NCBI GenBank assembly: GCA_009823395.1
Contig: CM020517.1
Coordinates: forward strand, 14,568,501 to 14,632,500
DNA length: 64,000 nt
Source: Thamnaconus septentrionalis
Taxonomy: Eukaryota; Chordata; Actinopteri; Tetraodontiformes; Monacanthidae
Reading direction: 5' to 3'
The position numbers were made by a program, and so were the translations under genes. Numbering within the stretch: position 1 is the first letter of the stretch; each line of letters starts with the position of its first letter. Positions 11,451-64,000 of the stretch are shown piece by piece. The notes beneath the pieces are model-generated. The model ran no database searches. It saw nothing but the letters and a program-made list of their open reading frames with translations, and had not been told where the DNA came from.

Positions 11451-14400
11451 CGCGTTCCTTCACTAATTCACTGTGCTTGTGAATTAGCAGTGAATTTATT
11501 GACATATGCATCTGAATGCCTTTTGTTATTACTAAATATGTGTTTGCCAGCCCTTCAAATCGCCACATGGCTATAAAAATAGAAATAATCTCATTAAAAT
11601 CATCATACTGTATCAATAACTTTCCAGCAAAAATGTGAAACGCGTTCCTCATGTGTCGCAGATAACAATACTTAACACTTATAAATAAAATACACAATAC
11701 GTTACTTGCGCAAGTTTACTATTTGTGCATAACAAGAAACATAGCACTCATTTACGTGTAGTAGTAGTAGTAGTCAATTGATGGTCACCGGGAGCTGTGT
11801 GCAATTCAACGGCTCATTAACCTCTGTGTGAATAACCTTTGTCTATATCATTCTTGTATCTATGCAGTAAAAAAACATTTTTTTACTGTTTACAATTACT
11901 GTTCTCCCACTGTGAGAAACGACTACTGTATGACTGTATCTGCGTAGCTTGGTGGACTGTAGAAGACTCTAGCTGGCGATATGTCACAGTGAACTGGATT
12001 CGGACGAGTTATTGATCTATAGCTTGTAGCATATCGGAAAAAGAAAACATGATTGTCGTAGAAGGTGATGAAATAAGTCGTCATGAGTAGATTATTGCTT
12101 ACATGAGCAATATGCATGCTGTGTCCTTACTACACAACCCCTCCCCTGACTGTCATGCCAAATTCAACATGGCGATGACGCAATTTCCTGTTCGGTACAC
12201 ATGATTGCATCACCAGCCTACAGTTCCTCTGTCGTCTGTCCTCCACACACCTACACAGGCACGCACGCACTCACACACCTCTCCCTCCTCAGCTGTGACG
12301 TTACCCGAGCAGCCGAACTCATTCCCACCCACAGCCTCGCAATTCTCCCCTGAAAAGGAAAACGGCGTTCCGTGTGAGAGGTTGTCATTGTTGCGAGGGG
12401 GGATCTTCTGTTCTCACTGCATTATTCTCATCTGCCGGTTGCACTTGTTGTGTGCAGGATTTGGCAATCGCCGAGTTCACTTTATCGGATTAGATGGGGA
12501 AGCATCATCCATTGGACACACAAAAAAAAAAATGCTTTTCTTCACACAGGGGGTGGTGCTGACTTGAAGATTGAACGTTTGTGAGTGAGCGGCGCGTGGT
12601 TTTAGGTCAAAGCTTGTGTTATGGATCAGTAAGCGGACTTAGAGCGTGATTGGCTGCCACCGCTTGGCATGTGAAGCTATCATGTTTCACTTAATCTGAC
12701 TCAAGCCTTGGATGTCTTCAGTGGCTTTTTAATGATCTGTAAACCCTCTTTGGACTAATTCCTCTAGTGCGAGGCTCATTAAGCAGCGTGTTGACATGTG
12801 TCGCCGTTTTGAGTCGAAGGATGACTGGATTATATGGGGCCTTTAAATTGGGACGCAAGACCAACATCTGCCAGTGCCTCGTCCAGACATTTATTATTAT
12901 TATTATTGCTCCGTTTAGAAAGCTTGGCAGTCTGAGAGAGAGCATATTGACACTAAAGCCTTATCACGAGTACAATTTACTGTCTGTAAACATCATTATT
13001 GGATGCGGCCAGATTTGATAAACACACAATGTCCACCACTGCCATATTGAAAGCATCCCTGCGGGAAAGATCAGAGCAGTAGTTTTCTGTTTTTTTGTTT
13101 TCACCAAACGCTCATTCATCTACCTACATGCAGTGGTAAGAGGCACCCAGCAGGTTACCCCAGAGCGGGTGGCAGCCAATGATGGGCTTCCTCTCAGCCA
13201 CCACATCCATTCTGTCCGAGTTGGATGACTCAGCCTGTCAGAGGCAGAGGAGTGTGGGTGGTTTTCTCTTGCGGTTGGCTGCCTACGTGAAACACATCCT
13301 CCGTCGCCATGAAAAAAAAAAAAGCATCAATCCAGAGTCTGCACAAAACTGTACACGACAGTCTGAGATGGAAAACCTGAAGCTGCGATGCCAGTAGATA
13401 ACCAGCAGCCCACGGGTCTTCCACTTCTGCATAGGATCCCGGTTCGGTTTAAAGCCAATCATTGCTGTTCTTACGTAAGATGTGATGAGCTTGAAGGGTC
13501 TGTTTGGTTTCAGTAAGATGCGAATGGAGGATGGTATCCTCACACATCCAAGCAAACAACAATTCTGTGACTCAGCTTCAATCAGTAGGCATCAAGGATC
13601 AATAAAAGACTTATTGTTTTGTCTCACGTCCACTGGCAATGGAGGTGAAATCAAATTCCAACTCAAGAGGAAGCAATACTTTTGATGGAAAATTAAACAG
13701 AAAAAAAAAACATTTTAAAAGGCAGGTAGAGAAGTGATAAATTACAGTTTGCCGCAGATTTTGTAATGCTAGCGAGCTCAAGCTGCTGCAGGATGAGAAG
13801 TCAGGCGGTGATACAGAGAGACTCTGTTTATGTCTGCCCCACTGTGGAATTACGACCTGGGGTCTGTTGTTTACACCAGTGACATCTTGCACACCTTCAA
13901 TAAAACAGAGTCATATGAGGCTAAATATAAATAACAGCAACGGCACAGAATATTGTTCGTAATAATAACAAAGACAGTGATTTAAATTTAGCATGAAAGC
14001 CAATATAAAAATGCATATGTATGTCCAGATGTCCACACACACATGCGAGCAATATGATCATGAATAATTTGATTCTGAAGTCTAATGAAATGGTCAAGAG
14101 ATCAGACGGCTGAAATATTGTCTAAATGAATACATTCTTCCCTGAAATAAGGAAGAAGAAATCTACTCATAACAGTTGATACATCACTGATTCATAAGTT
14201 GGTAACTGTACACTTGATGAACCAGGGCAATCATTTATGCCAATCATTATGTATCTATTTGAACAACTTGATGCATGAGCAAACATAGGGGAGGATTTAA
14301 AATAGAAGGAAAGGCAACTCACCCTGTAATCGCTCCTTCTGTTCTCTTCAGCCCAGTGGGGTCGATGCTCAGTGAAGGCTTTAGATAAAGTGATTGAGTC

Positions 14401-15690
14401 AATTTGCGAGACCCAAAGGCTGGAGACATTTTAGATAAGTCACACTTGGGAAAAAAACAAAGGTCTGAGAACTGCAATTACCTTACAAGGCAACTGCTGA
14501 CAATTTCAGTCAGAAATCTCGGATCCATATTGAAAATATCTATTCGGAAGTGTTTTCAGCCTGTCAGGACATGCCAGGATCAAGGAGAAAGAGGCGAACG
14601 CTATGAGCAAAGTTTGCTCTAACAAAACACAGGGAGTGTCACAGTTTTTCCAGCTGAATAAGGGTTCGTTTACACATTGAGATTTTTAAATGTAATTTTG
14701 ACAAACATTACGGGTACAGTCTTTTCATTCATTTAGTTCCATGAGACCTGTTGCTCAATCGTCCTCACTGGCAGACACTGAAACAGAGCCATCTTTAGGA
14801 TCGTGGACAATGTCTTTATTCTTCTCCAAATGCCTTCTAGACTGTGGTGCGACACACTTGGCTTCAGTCATATCGGTAACTTGTTTGGTCACAAGTGGGG
14901 CATACATACAATTCAAGTCCTGACTGTCGAGAGGTCTGTCTGCCTGGGGGAGAAGATAAGATAAATCTGTCAGTCTGGTTTTAACAAAGCTGACACGTTT
15001 TGGAACATCTGATATGAGTATCGCCTTTAAAACCAACAACCTTCTTTAAAGCTTTCTATTTTATTAATATTAAAACTTATGTGATGTCATTAACCAGAAT
15101 AAGGGGTCTGCGAGATCTTGAAAAGAAAGATTATTGGTATGGTTAGAGTACAGAGGTCACAGTGCAGTTTGTTTAAGAGGAACTAAGAGAAAATGGCATG
15201 TCTGAGGAGGCTGTTTAAGCAGACATTGTGGTCCCATTAGAACATCGAGTACTGACGGACTTTATGATTCATCAGCTAATACTGACCACAACATAAAGAC
15301 ATTGCGAGAGCACCATTCATTTTATACGTTTCCTAATACAAGAAAGCATTAAAAATACACAAGATATTGTTTAATACTATTGACATTAAATTATAGAATG
15401 AGTATTAATATTATGGCAAACTGCAAATTTGACTATCTCAAAATGGTCAGTCTGGTGCTTTATTACCAAACACGCTGATAAAAAGAAAAAAAAGAGACTA
15501 CCTCAAAGGTCCTTTTCCTTTCTGCATGATATATTTTTGTGTGAACAATATCTTTACAACCATACCCAGATTTATTGCTGGGTACTTTAACTGTTTTACC
15601 ATGAAAACTGAAAATGAATGCAAAGTGTATTATTTCAGTGGATTTACTTAGAATCAGGTCAATGAAAGTCAGTCCATGTCATCAGTTGGT
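11451..15690. other. Intergenic region between arid1b 3' end and zdhhc14 promoter
   Basis: About 4.2 kb are AT-rich with no supported exon on either strand. I looked on the plus strand for tmem242, which separates the two genes in mammals, and saw no convincing match, although its exons are short and could be missed. A short (GTA)n run is at 11759-11773. The open frames present are under about 120 codons with no recognisable domain. Confidence 0.5.
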
Positions 15691-17097
15691 GTCTGTTTTA
15701 TTGGCCTAAGATTGTCTGGACATAATGCGACGTCTCCGGTGCTCAACGATGTTCATTGTACATTTATTTGTGACGTGTGCAGCACAGAGTATAAACGTGT
15801 ATACTGAACAAAAGAGAGACATGGAGTCATATGAAAAAAGGCAAATTTTACAATGAGCTTTGAGACATTTGAAGGTTCATTTCACACGTTTCCTTTAGAG
15901 CGTTTTCTAGTTTCAAAAATATGCCCGCTGACGTGAATGGAAGGACAGTAACAAACAGAAATGAGCTTCAGATTTTGGGATGGAACCTTGCCTAGATATC
16001 CTCTCACCCTGGCACTTCCACGTTTGTTCATTAACAAAGCGATTGTTTTCTCAGCTATAATACAATGCATACAGGATTTTTCTGTTTGTTTGTTTTTACA
16101 TCGAAACATCAGTTACATCTGCCATGTTCAAACATCTCACCCACCCGCCCCCTTTAACAAAATATGTTTAATAACCATAACAAATTTTTTTTATTTCTTT
16201 TTTTTGTTACCAACAATAAAAGCATTCGATCCTTGAAGTCAGAAAGTCTCACCATCGGCTGACGCTTGACTGAGACTGAGAGAATCGTGTGCGTCCATTG
16301 TACAACAGTTATATACACAGTGATGGAAAAAAAAAAATTACAGGCATAACACAAGTGCTTGGGAAAACACAAAGTCCATCTGTGACAGTCGACTCGTTGA
16401 GGCTGTGACTGATAAATTAAACACTTTGACAGACGCGCGTCTCTCACGTTGATTGGCTGGTGCAATGCTGCCACCTCATGGCCTAAAGCGCACACTGCAG
16501 CAGGTTGACGTCTCAGATAGGGGACAGCTTCCTCTCTCTAGTCCTATTGCACAAGTTATCTTCCAGCGATGGAAACATATACATTTCTTTTTTTCTTTTT
16601 TTTTTTTTAAAGTTCAGCTTTTTATCTTCCCTCTCACTGCGAGCGTTGGCAAAGAAAAAAAAGTTCAAACTGCTGTACAGTGTCACATCTTAAATAAATA
16701 TTCTCCATTAACAAAACATTGATGGGTATATTAGCATTTATAAAAACAGAGAACAAAAAAAATCTCGACAACTGTTGACGGGAACCACGCGATTCAGCAC
16801 CAACATCTGGTGGCAGCTTTGGCTGTGAAAGTAAACAAACAGAAATAAAAACGCCAAAGAAACAATCCGACACCGACGGGTATTAAATATTTGTATTAAA
16901 ATGAGCTTTCAAATCCCCCAAACCCACCTTTGTCAAAACGTATATAGACAGGGTTTTTTTTTGTTTCTGTATGCGAATACTTCTTTAAAAAAAAGAAAGA
17001 AAACTCTGTCATTTTTCGATAAATAAAATAGAAAAAAAACCCACAGGAACCTTTGTCAGCGCGGCGCCCGCTGTCCCGAGTCCTCGCTCGCCTCCTG
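15690..17097 (-). other. arid1b: arid1b 3' UTR (probable extent)
   Basis: About 1.4 kb lie after the native stop, AT-rich, with many poly(A)/poly(T) runs and no supported exon. Minus-strand AATAAA signals, read as tttatt on the plus strand, lie at 16190-16195, 15763-15768 and 15697-15702, so cleavage near 16170, 15745 or 15680 is plausible. The true end cannot be fixed from sequence. Confidence 0.5.
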
Positions 17098-59076
<41,979 letters not shown>

Positions 59077-59562
59077 CTGCACGACAAGACAAAGAGGCGG
59101 CGCGGTGAGAAATGGAGACGTCGACTTGGCGCCGCGTCGACTCGACACGTTTCACAGTAGGTGCAACGGTTCAACTTGGTCTCAGCAACAATAGCGGTTG
59201 TTGGAAAAAGAAAAAAGAAAAAACTGAAACGGAAAAGAAGAATGGAGTTCTATTCTTTGCATGATGGTGAGGCGAAGAAAAAGGATTTATTTTTCCTTTT
59301 TCTTATCAAACCCTCCTCGAAAATTGGAGTAAAGTGCAGACAGTCACGGAACAATGAGGAGCGAAGGACTGCTTTTGTCTTTCAGTCTCTTATTTCTTTG
59401 GCACTGATGTCAGCTGGTTCAAGAAGCTTCCTGCGGTTTGACTGCTGAAAGAAAAACAAGGTGACATGGCATCAAGATGATGCCTTTATTTTGAACTTTT
59501 GTTTTGTTTTTGTTTTTTTAATTTGGGAAAACATCTGAGGGCTCGACGCCGGTAGGATACAC

Positions 59563-59820
59563 TTAAAGGTCCAGTGTGTAATATTTGGCGTCATTTGTGA
59601 TTTTTATATTAGGAAAAACTTGATATACTGCACATGAATACATTACTACAAGTGTATAATTGCAGTATAATAAAAGTAAGGTATCCAGGTTTGGTAAGGT
59701 AGCTCACTGGCAAGCTCAGGAGGGGGACGGAGGGAGTAAAAGATGCTGCAATCTAAAATGCAACCACTTGATGTCGACGTTTCTTCTTCAAAATCTCCAA
59801 ATATTGCACGCTTGACCTTT
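59563..59820. mobile_element. Short interspersed DNA element, AAAGGTCC family, copy 3
   Basis: It starts ttaaaggtccagtgtgtaat and ends atattgcacgcttgaccttt. The interior is shared with copies 1 and 2. No transposase coding is visible. Confidence 0.6.
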
Positions 59821-60423
59821 CAGAGCGGCCGCGAGCGGACGTGGCAAATGCCAAAGAGCGCCCCTAGTGGACACGTTGAGTCACTGGACTCTTTTCCACT
59901 CTCACAAACACCCATTTAAAGGCGAGCAGGAGCCCGAAGCCATCGGAGGCCCATTGATTAGGTGCTTGCGCAGGTCTTTGGGCTGCGCCTGTTCCATTGA
60001 AATCCAATAGTAAGTGGAGATCCTGATTAGGACAATGACAGAAAGAGACGACGGCGGATTGATTCGGCCCGGAGGAAGGAGGGAGATTGCAAATTAACCT
60101 TTTATCTTCGGATTTAGTGCGGAGACGACGAGGGAAGGAGGGGAGGGGGGGGGGGGGGGGTTAGCGGCTGCCGCGCGCCGGCTCGGCGCTCGCGCAAACA
60201 ACGTGGTCGGCTTTTGACCGCAACACATCGTCGGCATATACATTTACATTTATATTAATAGAGACTCCGGTCCGTGGAAACGCGATTGGACGCTTCATTG
60301 TGCGCAGGCGGCCGCGTCGACGCCGTTCGGCTGTGGCACTTTTCTTAAAACTCAGCGAATATAAATCCGTTATTAAGGAAACACTTCACATTATTCAGTC
60401 ACACTGTGGAAAGAGCGCCGCTG

Positions 60424-60425
<2 letters not shown>

Positions 60426-60461
<36 letters not shown>
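60426..60461. repeat. (GT)n microsatellite
   Basis: About 36 bases of GT. Confidence 0.93.
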
Positions 60462-60463
<2 letters not shown>

Positions 60464-60639
60464 ATGGCGGCAGTAACACATGACTGGAGGTTGCACTCTC
60501 CCCACATAAACAAACCCAATTAAGTTTACATAATTGCTTTGCATAGAACTGCATAAACAAGCTTCCCTCACACCGAGCTGTCGGCGCGCACGCACGCCGC
60601 TGTAAATGGAATTGGACAAACACGTGTATGTTGGCGCAG

Positions 60640-60670
<31 letters not shown>
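60640..60670. repeat. (CA)n microsatellite
   Basis: About 30 bases of CA. Confidence 0.93.
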
Positions 60671-60675
<5 letters not shown>

Positions 60676-60721
60676 AAAGGCTGAATAAAGAAAATAATTA
60701 TTCTCACTATCTCGCTAATCT

Positions 60722-60723
<2 letters not shown>

Positions 60724-60766
<43 letters not shown>
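60724..60766. repeat. (CA)n microsatellite
   Basis: About 43 bases of CA. Confidence 0.93.
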
Positions 60767-60771
<5 letters not shown>

Positions 60772-61474
60772 TCCACCCTGTCAAACGCGAACACATCCGG
60801 CAGCTCCATGTATCACTACATTATCAGTGCAGGTTTTCGCAGGTTGCTTTTTTATCCTGGCGAGACTTTTACGTCTTATTTCTTCAAGCACAGTCACACT
60901 TGTGCTTGGCAACGATGCAAACATAAAAAGTCAAAGAAGGAAAAAAAAAAAAGCCCCTCCTCATCAAGACGGCCGTGGAAATGCATAAAGCAATGGGGAA
61001 TGAAGGAAATGAAATGAAATGGGCTGAAAAGTGAGCACGAGTAATAAAAATCGTACGCGTACAACGTAAAAAACGGGAAGACGGAAGAGAAAAGAAAAGA
61101 AAAAAGAAAAGAAAAGGAAAGGAAAGAAAAGAATGCGGCACAGCTGTGCGTCTGTGCGGTGCACGGCTTCCTGTGGCAGCCCGGAGCCTCGTGCACAGGG
61201 TCAGGGCTACTCGCTGCCGCAGGGACAGATTTAGCCGCGACGCGGGATTAGGCTGAGCGTGTAGCTCGCATGAGGAATGCTAGCAGGGGATCAGTGAACC
61301 CTTAAACTATGCAGGCTGACCTCGCGGTAACAGCCCGGCCCTGGTTGTGTGTGCGTGCGCGTGCACAGGCGTGTGCGTGTCTCCGCCGCGCAGGGATGCA
61401 GGGCCAGGCACCGGCTCTGCTGTCACATTGGCTTTATTTGGAAGGTGGAGCGGCGACGGAGGCATCTCGTTTTG

Positions 61475-61476
<2 letters not shown>

Positions 61477-61513
<37 letters not shown>
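61477..61513. repeat. (GT)n microsatellite
   Basis: About 36 bases of GT leading into an AT-alternating tract. Confidence 0.93.
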
Positions 61514-61515
<2 letters not shown>

Positions 61516-61529
61516 GTATGAAAATGAAA

Positions 61530-61800
61530 AAATATATACATACATATGTACATAAAAAATCTGTAGACACACATATATGTATATATATCTGTATATATAT
61601 AGCTTGTTTCCTTATATACAGTATATATACATACAAATGCAAATATATGTAAATATGTATAGATATGCATATACACATATGTATACATACTGCATATACA
61701 TACATATAGGTATATATGTATGTATATATATATATATACACGTATATATATATATATATATATATATATACAAATTTATACATATATATGCACATACACA
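61530..61800. repeat. AT/ATAC alternating tract
   Basis: About 270 bases dominated by alternating AT, GTAT and ATAC units, with an uninterrupted (TA)n core near 61745-61770. Confidence 0.9.
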
Positions 61801-61806
61801 CTTACT

Positions 61807-61807
<1 letters not shown>

Positions 61808-61847
<40 letters not shown>
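61808..61847. repeat. (CA)n microsatellite
   Basis: About 39 bases of CA, complementary to the GT tract at 61477-61513. Confidence 0.93.
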
Positions 61848-61849
<2 letters not shown>

Positions 61850-63775
61850 GAAACAAGGCCTGGCAGATTCTGCTGTTAACTGGAATAATGGGTTCCAGTT
61901 TGCTGGAGAGGGAGGGAGACCAGCGGTGTTCACTCAATCTCTCACTCCCTTCCCAGCCTCCTCGATCCTCATCCTCGCCGTCATTTTTTAACAAGGTGCC
62001 ATTAAATAATTACGGCCAGATAAAAACAAACAGGCTCCGGAGTGAGTCCTGGCACGTTTAACCTAAACCATTAATAATTCATGCGCAGAGGTTTTCTTTT
62101 TTTCCGACGCCCCGGTCTTTGCCTCCCGCGCGCTGCCGAGGCGACAGTGGCGAATCTCAGCTGTGCTGCGCAAAGTGTCCTTGCGCTCGGAAAAAAAGGA
62201 AAGTGTTTGCTCCTGTGTCACCGAAATGAATAAATGCAAGACCAAAAGAAAAGTTAATGCGCCGCCGCGGCTGCTCTGTGCGCAACGCGCTGCTGCTCCT
62301 GCTGCAGCTGCGCGCGCCGCAAACGGTTGTTGGAGCGCAATGCGTTTGTTGTTGTTGTTGTTGTTGTTGTTTTTATTATTGAACGCACTTCTCAATAATT
62401 CTATTTCGGTCGCAGCGTGCAAACACTTTCATCCATTTCGGTTCTCCCTTTGTTCCCTGTTTTCCGTTGCCGGGTGTGTTGCTCCCGGTTCCCATAAGCG
62501 GCCTACAGAACAATTAGCACGTTAGCATGGCAGCGTTTGGTTGCGCGCGGTCTTCAATTAACAGCTCCAGAGCAACCCACTGAGGAACACACCATGTAAA
62601 GAAGATACAAATATGCACATAGAAATGAGCAAAGGGGTTGGGGGCAATTGCAACACACCTCTTTGTGCTGTGGCTAATGGGGGTGTGCTGTCGCCTCACA
62701 GTGACACACTTCAGGTCATGGCTTCCATTCATGGGGTTTCTGTGAAGTTTGCAGCTTCTCTGTTGCCGGGGCAATACAGTCGGCCAACATTTAATTCACT
62801 TTTTTTTTTACCATCTCAACCTTTATTGACAAGATCAGGCAGCTCTGTTGTACTCGTATTTGCCTTTATCCCTCTTTCGTCCAAACAGCATCTTTCCCAC
62901 CTGCTGTAGCTCACGAGCGCAAAGTTTTCATTTATATTTATTCATTTTTTTTTTTTTACAATATTCAGGGGGCATCAGGCTGATGGAAACCGACCAATTT
63001 ACAGCCGCGAGGGTTTGATGTTTTGATGGCGGCGTGGAGGAGAAACAGCCGACCTGCTCCGTCAAGTGCAAACGGGAAGACGCGTCAAGTGAGAGATGCT
63101 CTTCTGGAGTGCCGCCACCGAGTCAAATAACTGTAATTTCCCCTCAGTGAGAAGGCACTTAATGAGCACATCCATATTTGACTCTTTTTCTCCCGATACA
63201 AGGCAGCAGGGCCTCCAACTAACGGAGAGTTCATTGCGTCTTTTTATTTATTTATTTTGTGTTGGAGGGTAGATTATGCGCCTCGCTAAAAACCCGACGC
63301 GCATTTTTTTTAAAATTTTCTCCTCAGCGAGGACTGTCGAGGCAACCCTGAGTCTGCTTTGAAGAAGGGTGGGGGTGCAGGGGGTGCTCTTTGAAGCGTT
63401 TTCTTTTTTCCCCACCCTGTTTTTTTTTTCATCAGCGCTTTAAACGCAAATGCTAAGGAAGTTCAAAGCGCAGGGAGAGGACTCGTGGCCATATTCCTGT
63501 TTTTGTTTCAGGGTTCTGCTAAGCCTGCGCGCGCACGTGTGAGCACGCGTGCATGTGTGTGTGTGTGTGTAGTGCAAATGAAATAAAGTCAACGTGAACG
63601 TCAAGAGGAACCACTTCCATTAATTGGCAGATTATAGGAAGGAAGTGAAGACATGACTGTGCTCGGGCTTCACAGACCGACGCGCCGCAGGTGTGCGCTG
63701 AGGTGCCTCCTCTTGCACTGCACACACACACACACACACTAACACAAGCACACAGTTCTGGGCCCTCCACTCCCT

Positions 63776-63776
<1 letters not shown>

Positions 63777-63822
<46 letters not shown>
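63777..63822. repeat. (CAG)15 trinucleotide array (intronic)
   Basis: Fifteen CAG units. It reads CTG in the arid1b transcript. Confidence 0.95.
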
Positions 63823-63824
<2 letters not shown>

Positions 63825-63931
63825 GGGCCTTTTCGGCAAATTGAGGCAGTGAGCGCTAATAGAGCAGCGTGGAAAGCGGAGAAACGGCTGCTTCAGCATC
63901 ATCACTTAAAGCAACCCTCAGGCTGTGAAAT

Positions 63932-63960
63932 GCACACACACACACACACACACACACACA
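63932..63960. repeat. (CA)n microsatellite
   Basis: About 28 bases of CA. Confidence 0.9.
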
Positions 63961-64000
63961 GTGTCATGCTCCAAACTGATACACACACGGCAGACTAACA

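Larger units (their letters stand above)
59077..64000 (-). other. arid1b: arid1b upstream intron, continuing past the right edge
   Basis: About 4.9 kb upstream of the first recognised exon show no further arid1b exon, so exons for the N-terminal 640 residues or so should lie to the right. Contents: a short interspersed element, a CpG-rich patch near 60130-60330, GT and CA tracts, a long AT-alternating tract (61530-61800), and a (CAG)15 array. Confidence 0.5.

Noticed and set aside
10822..11576. Overlapping plus-strand frames of up to 214 codons in the zdhhc14 CpG island
   Set aside because: Several frames on both strands are open at once because of high G+C. None has domain similarity or a convincing splice pattern.
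12205..12567. Plus-strand frame containing RLSLLRGGIF, superficially like RLFLVKGGIF of TMEM242
   Set aside because: Similarity ends after about ten residues, the rest lacks the membrane segment and later motifs, and no splice sites support it.
13283..13555. 90-codon minus-strand frame in the intergenic region
   Set aside because: It looks protein-like in places but matches no family I can name and has no convincing splice or promoter context.
17009..17097. Extension of the terminal arid1b frame to a stop at 17009
   Set aside because: This frame is reached only through the one-base excess at 17407-17419. Its sequence is unlike any ARID1 protein, and the native frame stops at 17098.
62063..62422. 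Possible further upstream arid1b exon (Asn-rich, Ala-rich minus frame)
   Set aside because: The Asn run is a (GTT)n repeat and the flanks do not match ARID1B. No acceptor and donor pair with correct phase was found.

Overview
The window is vertebrate nuclear DNA, most probably from a teleost fish. It has split genes with consensus GT-AG introns, very dense (CA)n, (CT)n and (CAG)n microsatellites, small hAT-type and other non-autonomous DNA transposons, and compact introns (about 0.1 to 9 kb) for genes whose mammalian versions are far larger. The species cannot be named from the sequence.

Two genes are recognised, both on the minus strand. From the right edge leftwards, 16 exons (59076 down to 17098) encode the C-terminal 1610 residues or so of ARID1B (BAF250B), the DNA-binding subunit of the canonical BAF (SWI/SNF) chromatin remodeller. 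Every junction keeps reading phase. The ARID domain is split over the exons at 31092-31307 and 29877-30096. A 1.87-kb terminal exon (17098-18964) carries the BAF250 C-terminal domain. The N-terminal exons lie beyond the right edge. A 3' UTR probably runs to about 15.7 kb. After a gap of about 4.5 kb with no recognisable gene comes the 5' end of zdhhc14, a DHHC palmitoyltransferase: a CpG-rich promoter with a probable noncoding exon (10793 to about 11450), the first coding exon (9865-10106), and then its first intron to the left edge. The same order and orientation of ARID1B and ZDHHC14 are known from human 6q25, which supports calling the gene arid1b rather than arid1a.

The most important anomaly is a one-base excess at 17407-17419 in the terminal arid1b exon. 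As written it replaces the last 106 conserved residues with about 136 unrelated ones. The native frame resumes immediately afterwards and runs to a proper stop, so this is either an assembly error or a real loss-of-function allele. Other points of interest are microsatellites directly next to two arid1b splice sites, a tandem NAGNAG acceptor, a species-specific glutamine run in the C-terminal domain, three copies of a transposon family carrying a Myb/SANT-like coding remnant, hAT elements with recognisable 8-bp target duplications, five GT...CA microsatellite pairs able to fold on themselves, and CpG-rich intronic islands. No CRISPR array, operon, tRNA or rRNA gene is seen, and I found no clearly new multi-gene system.
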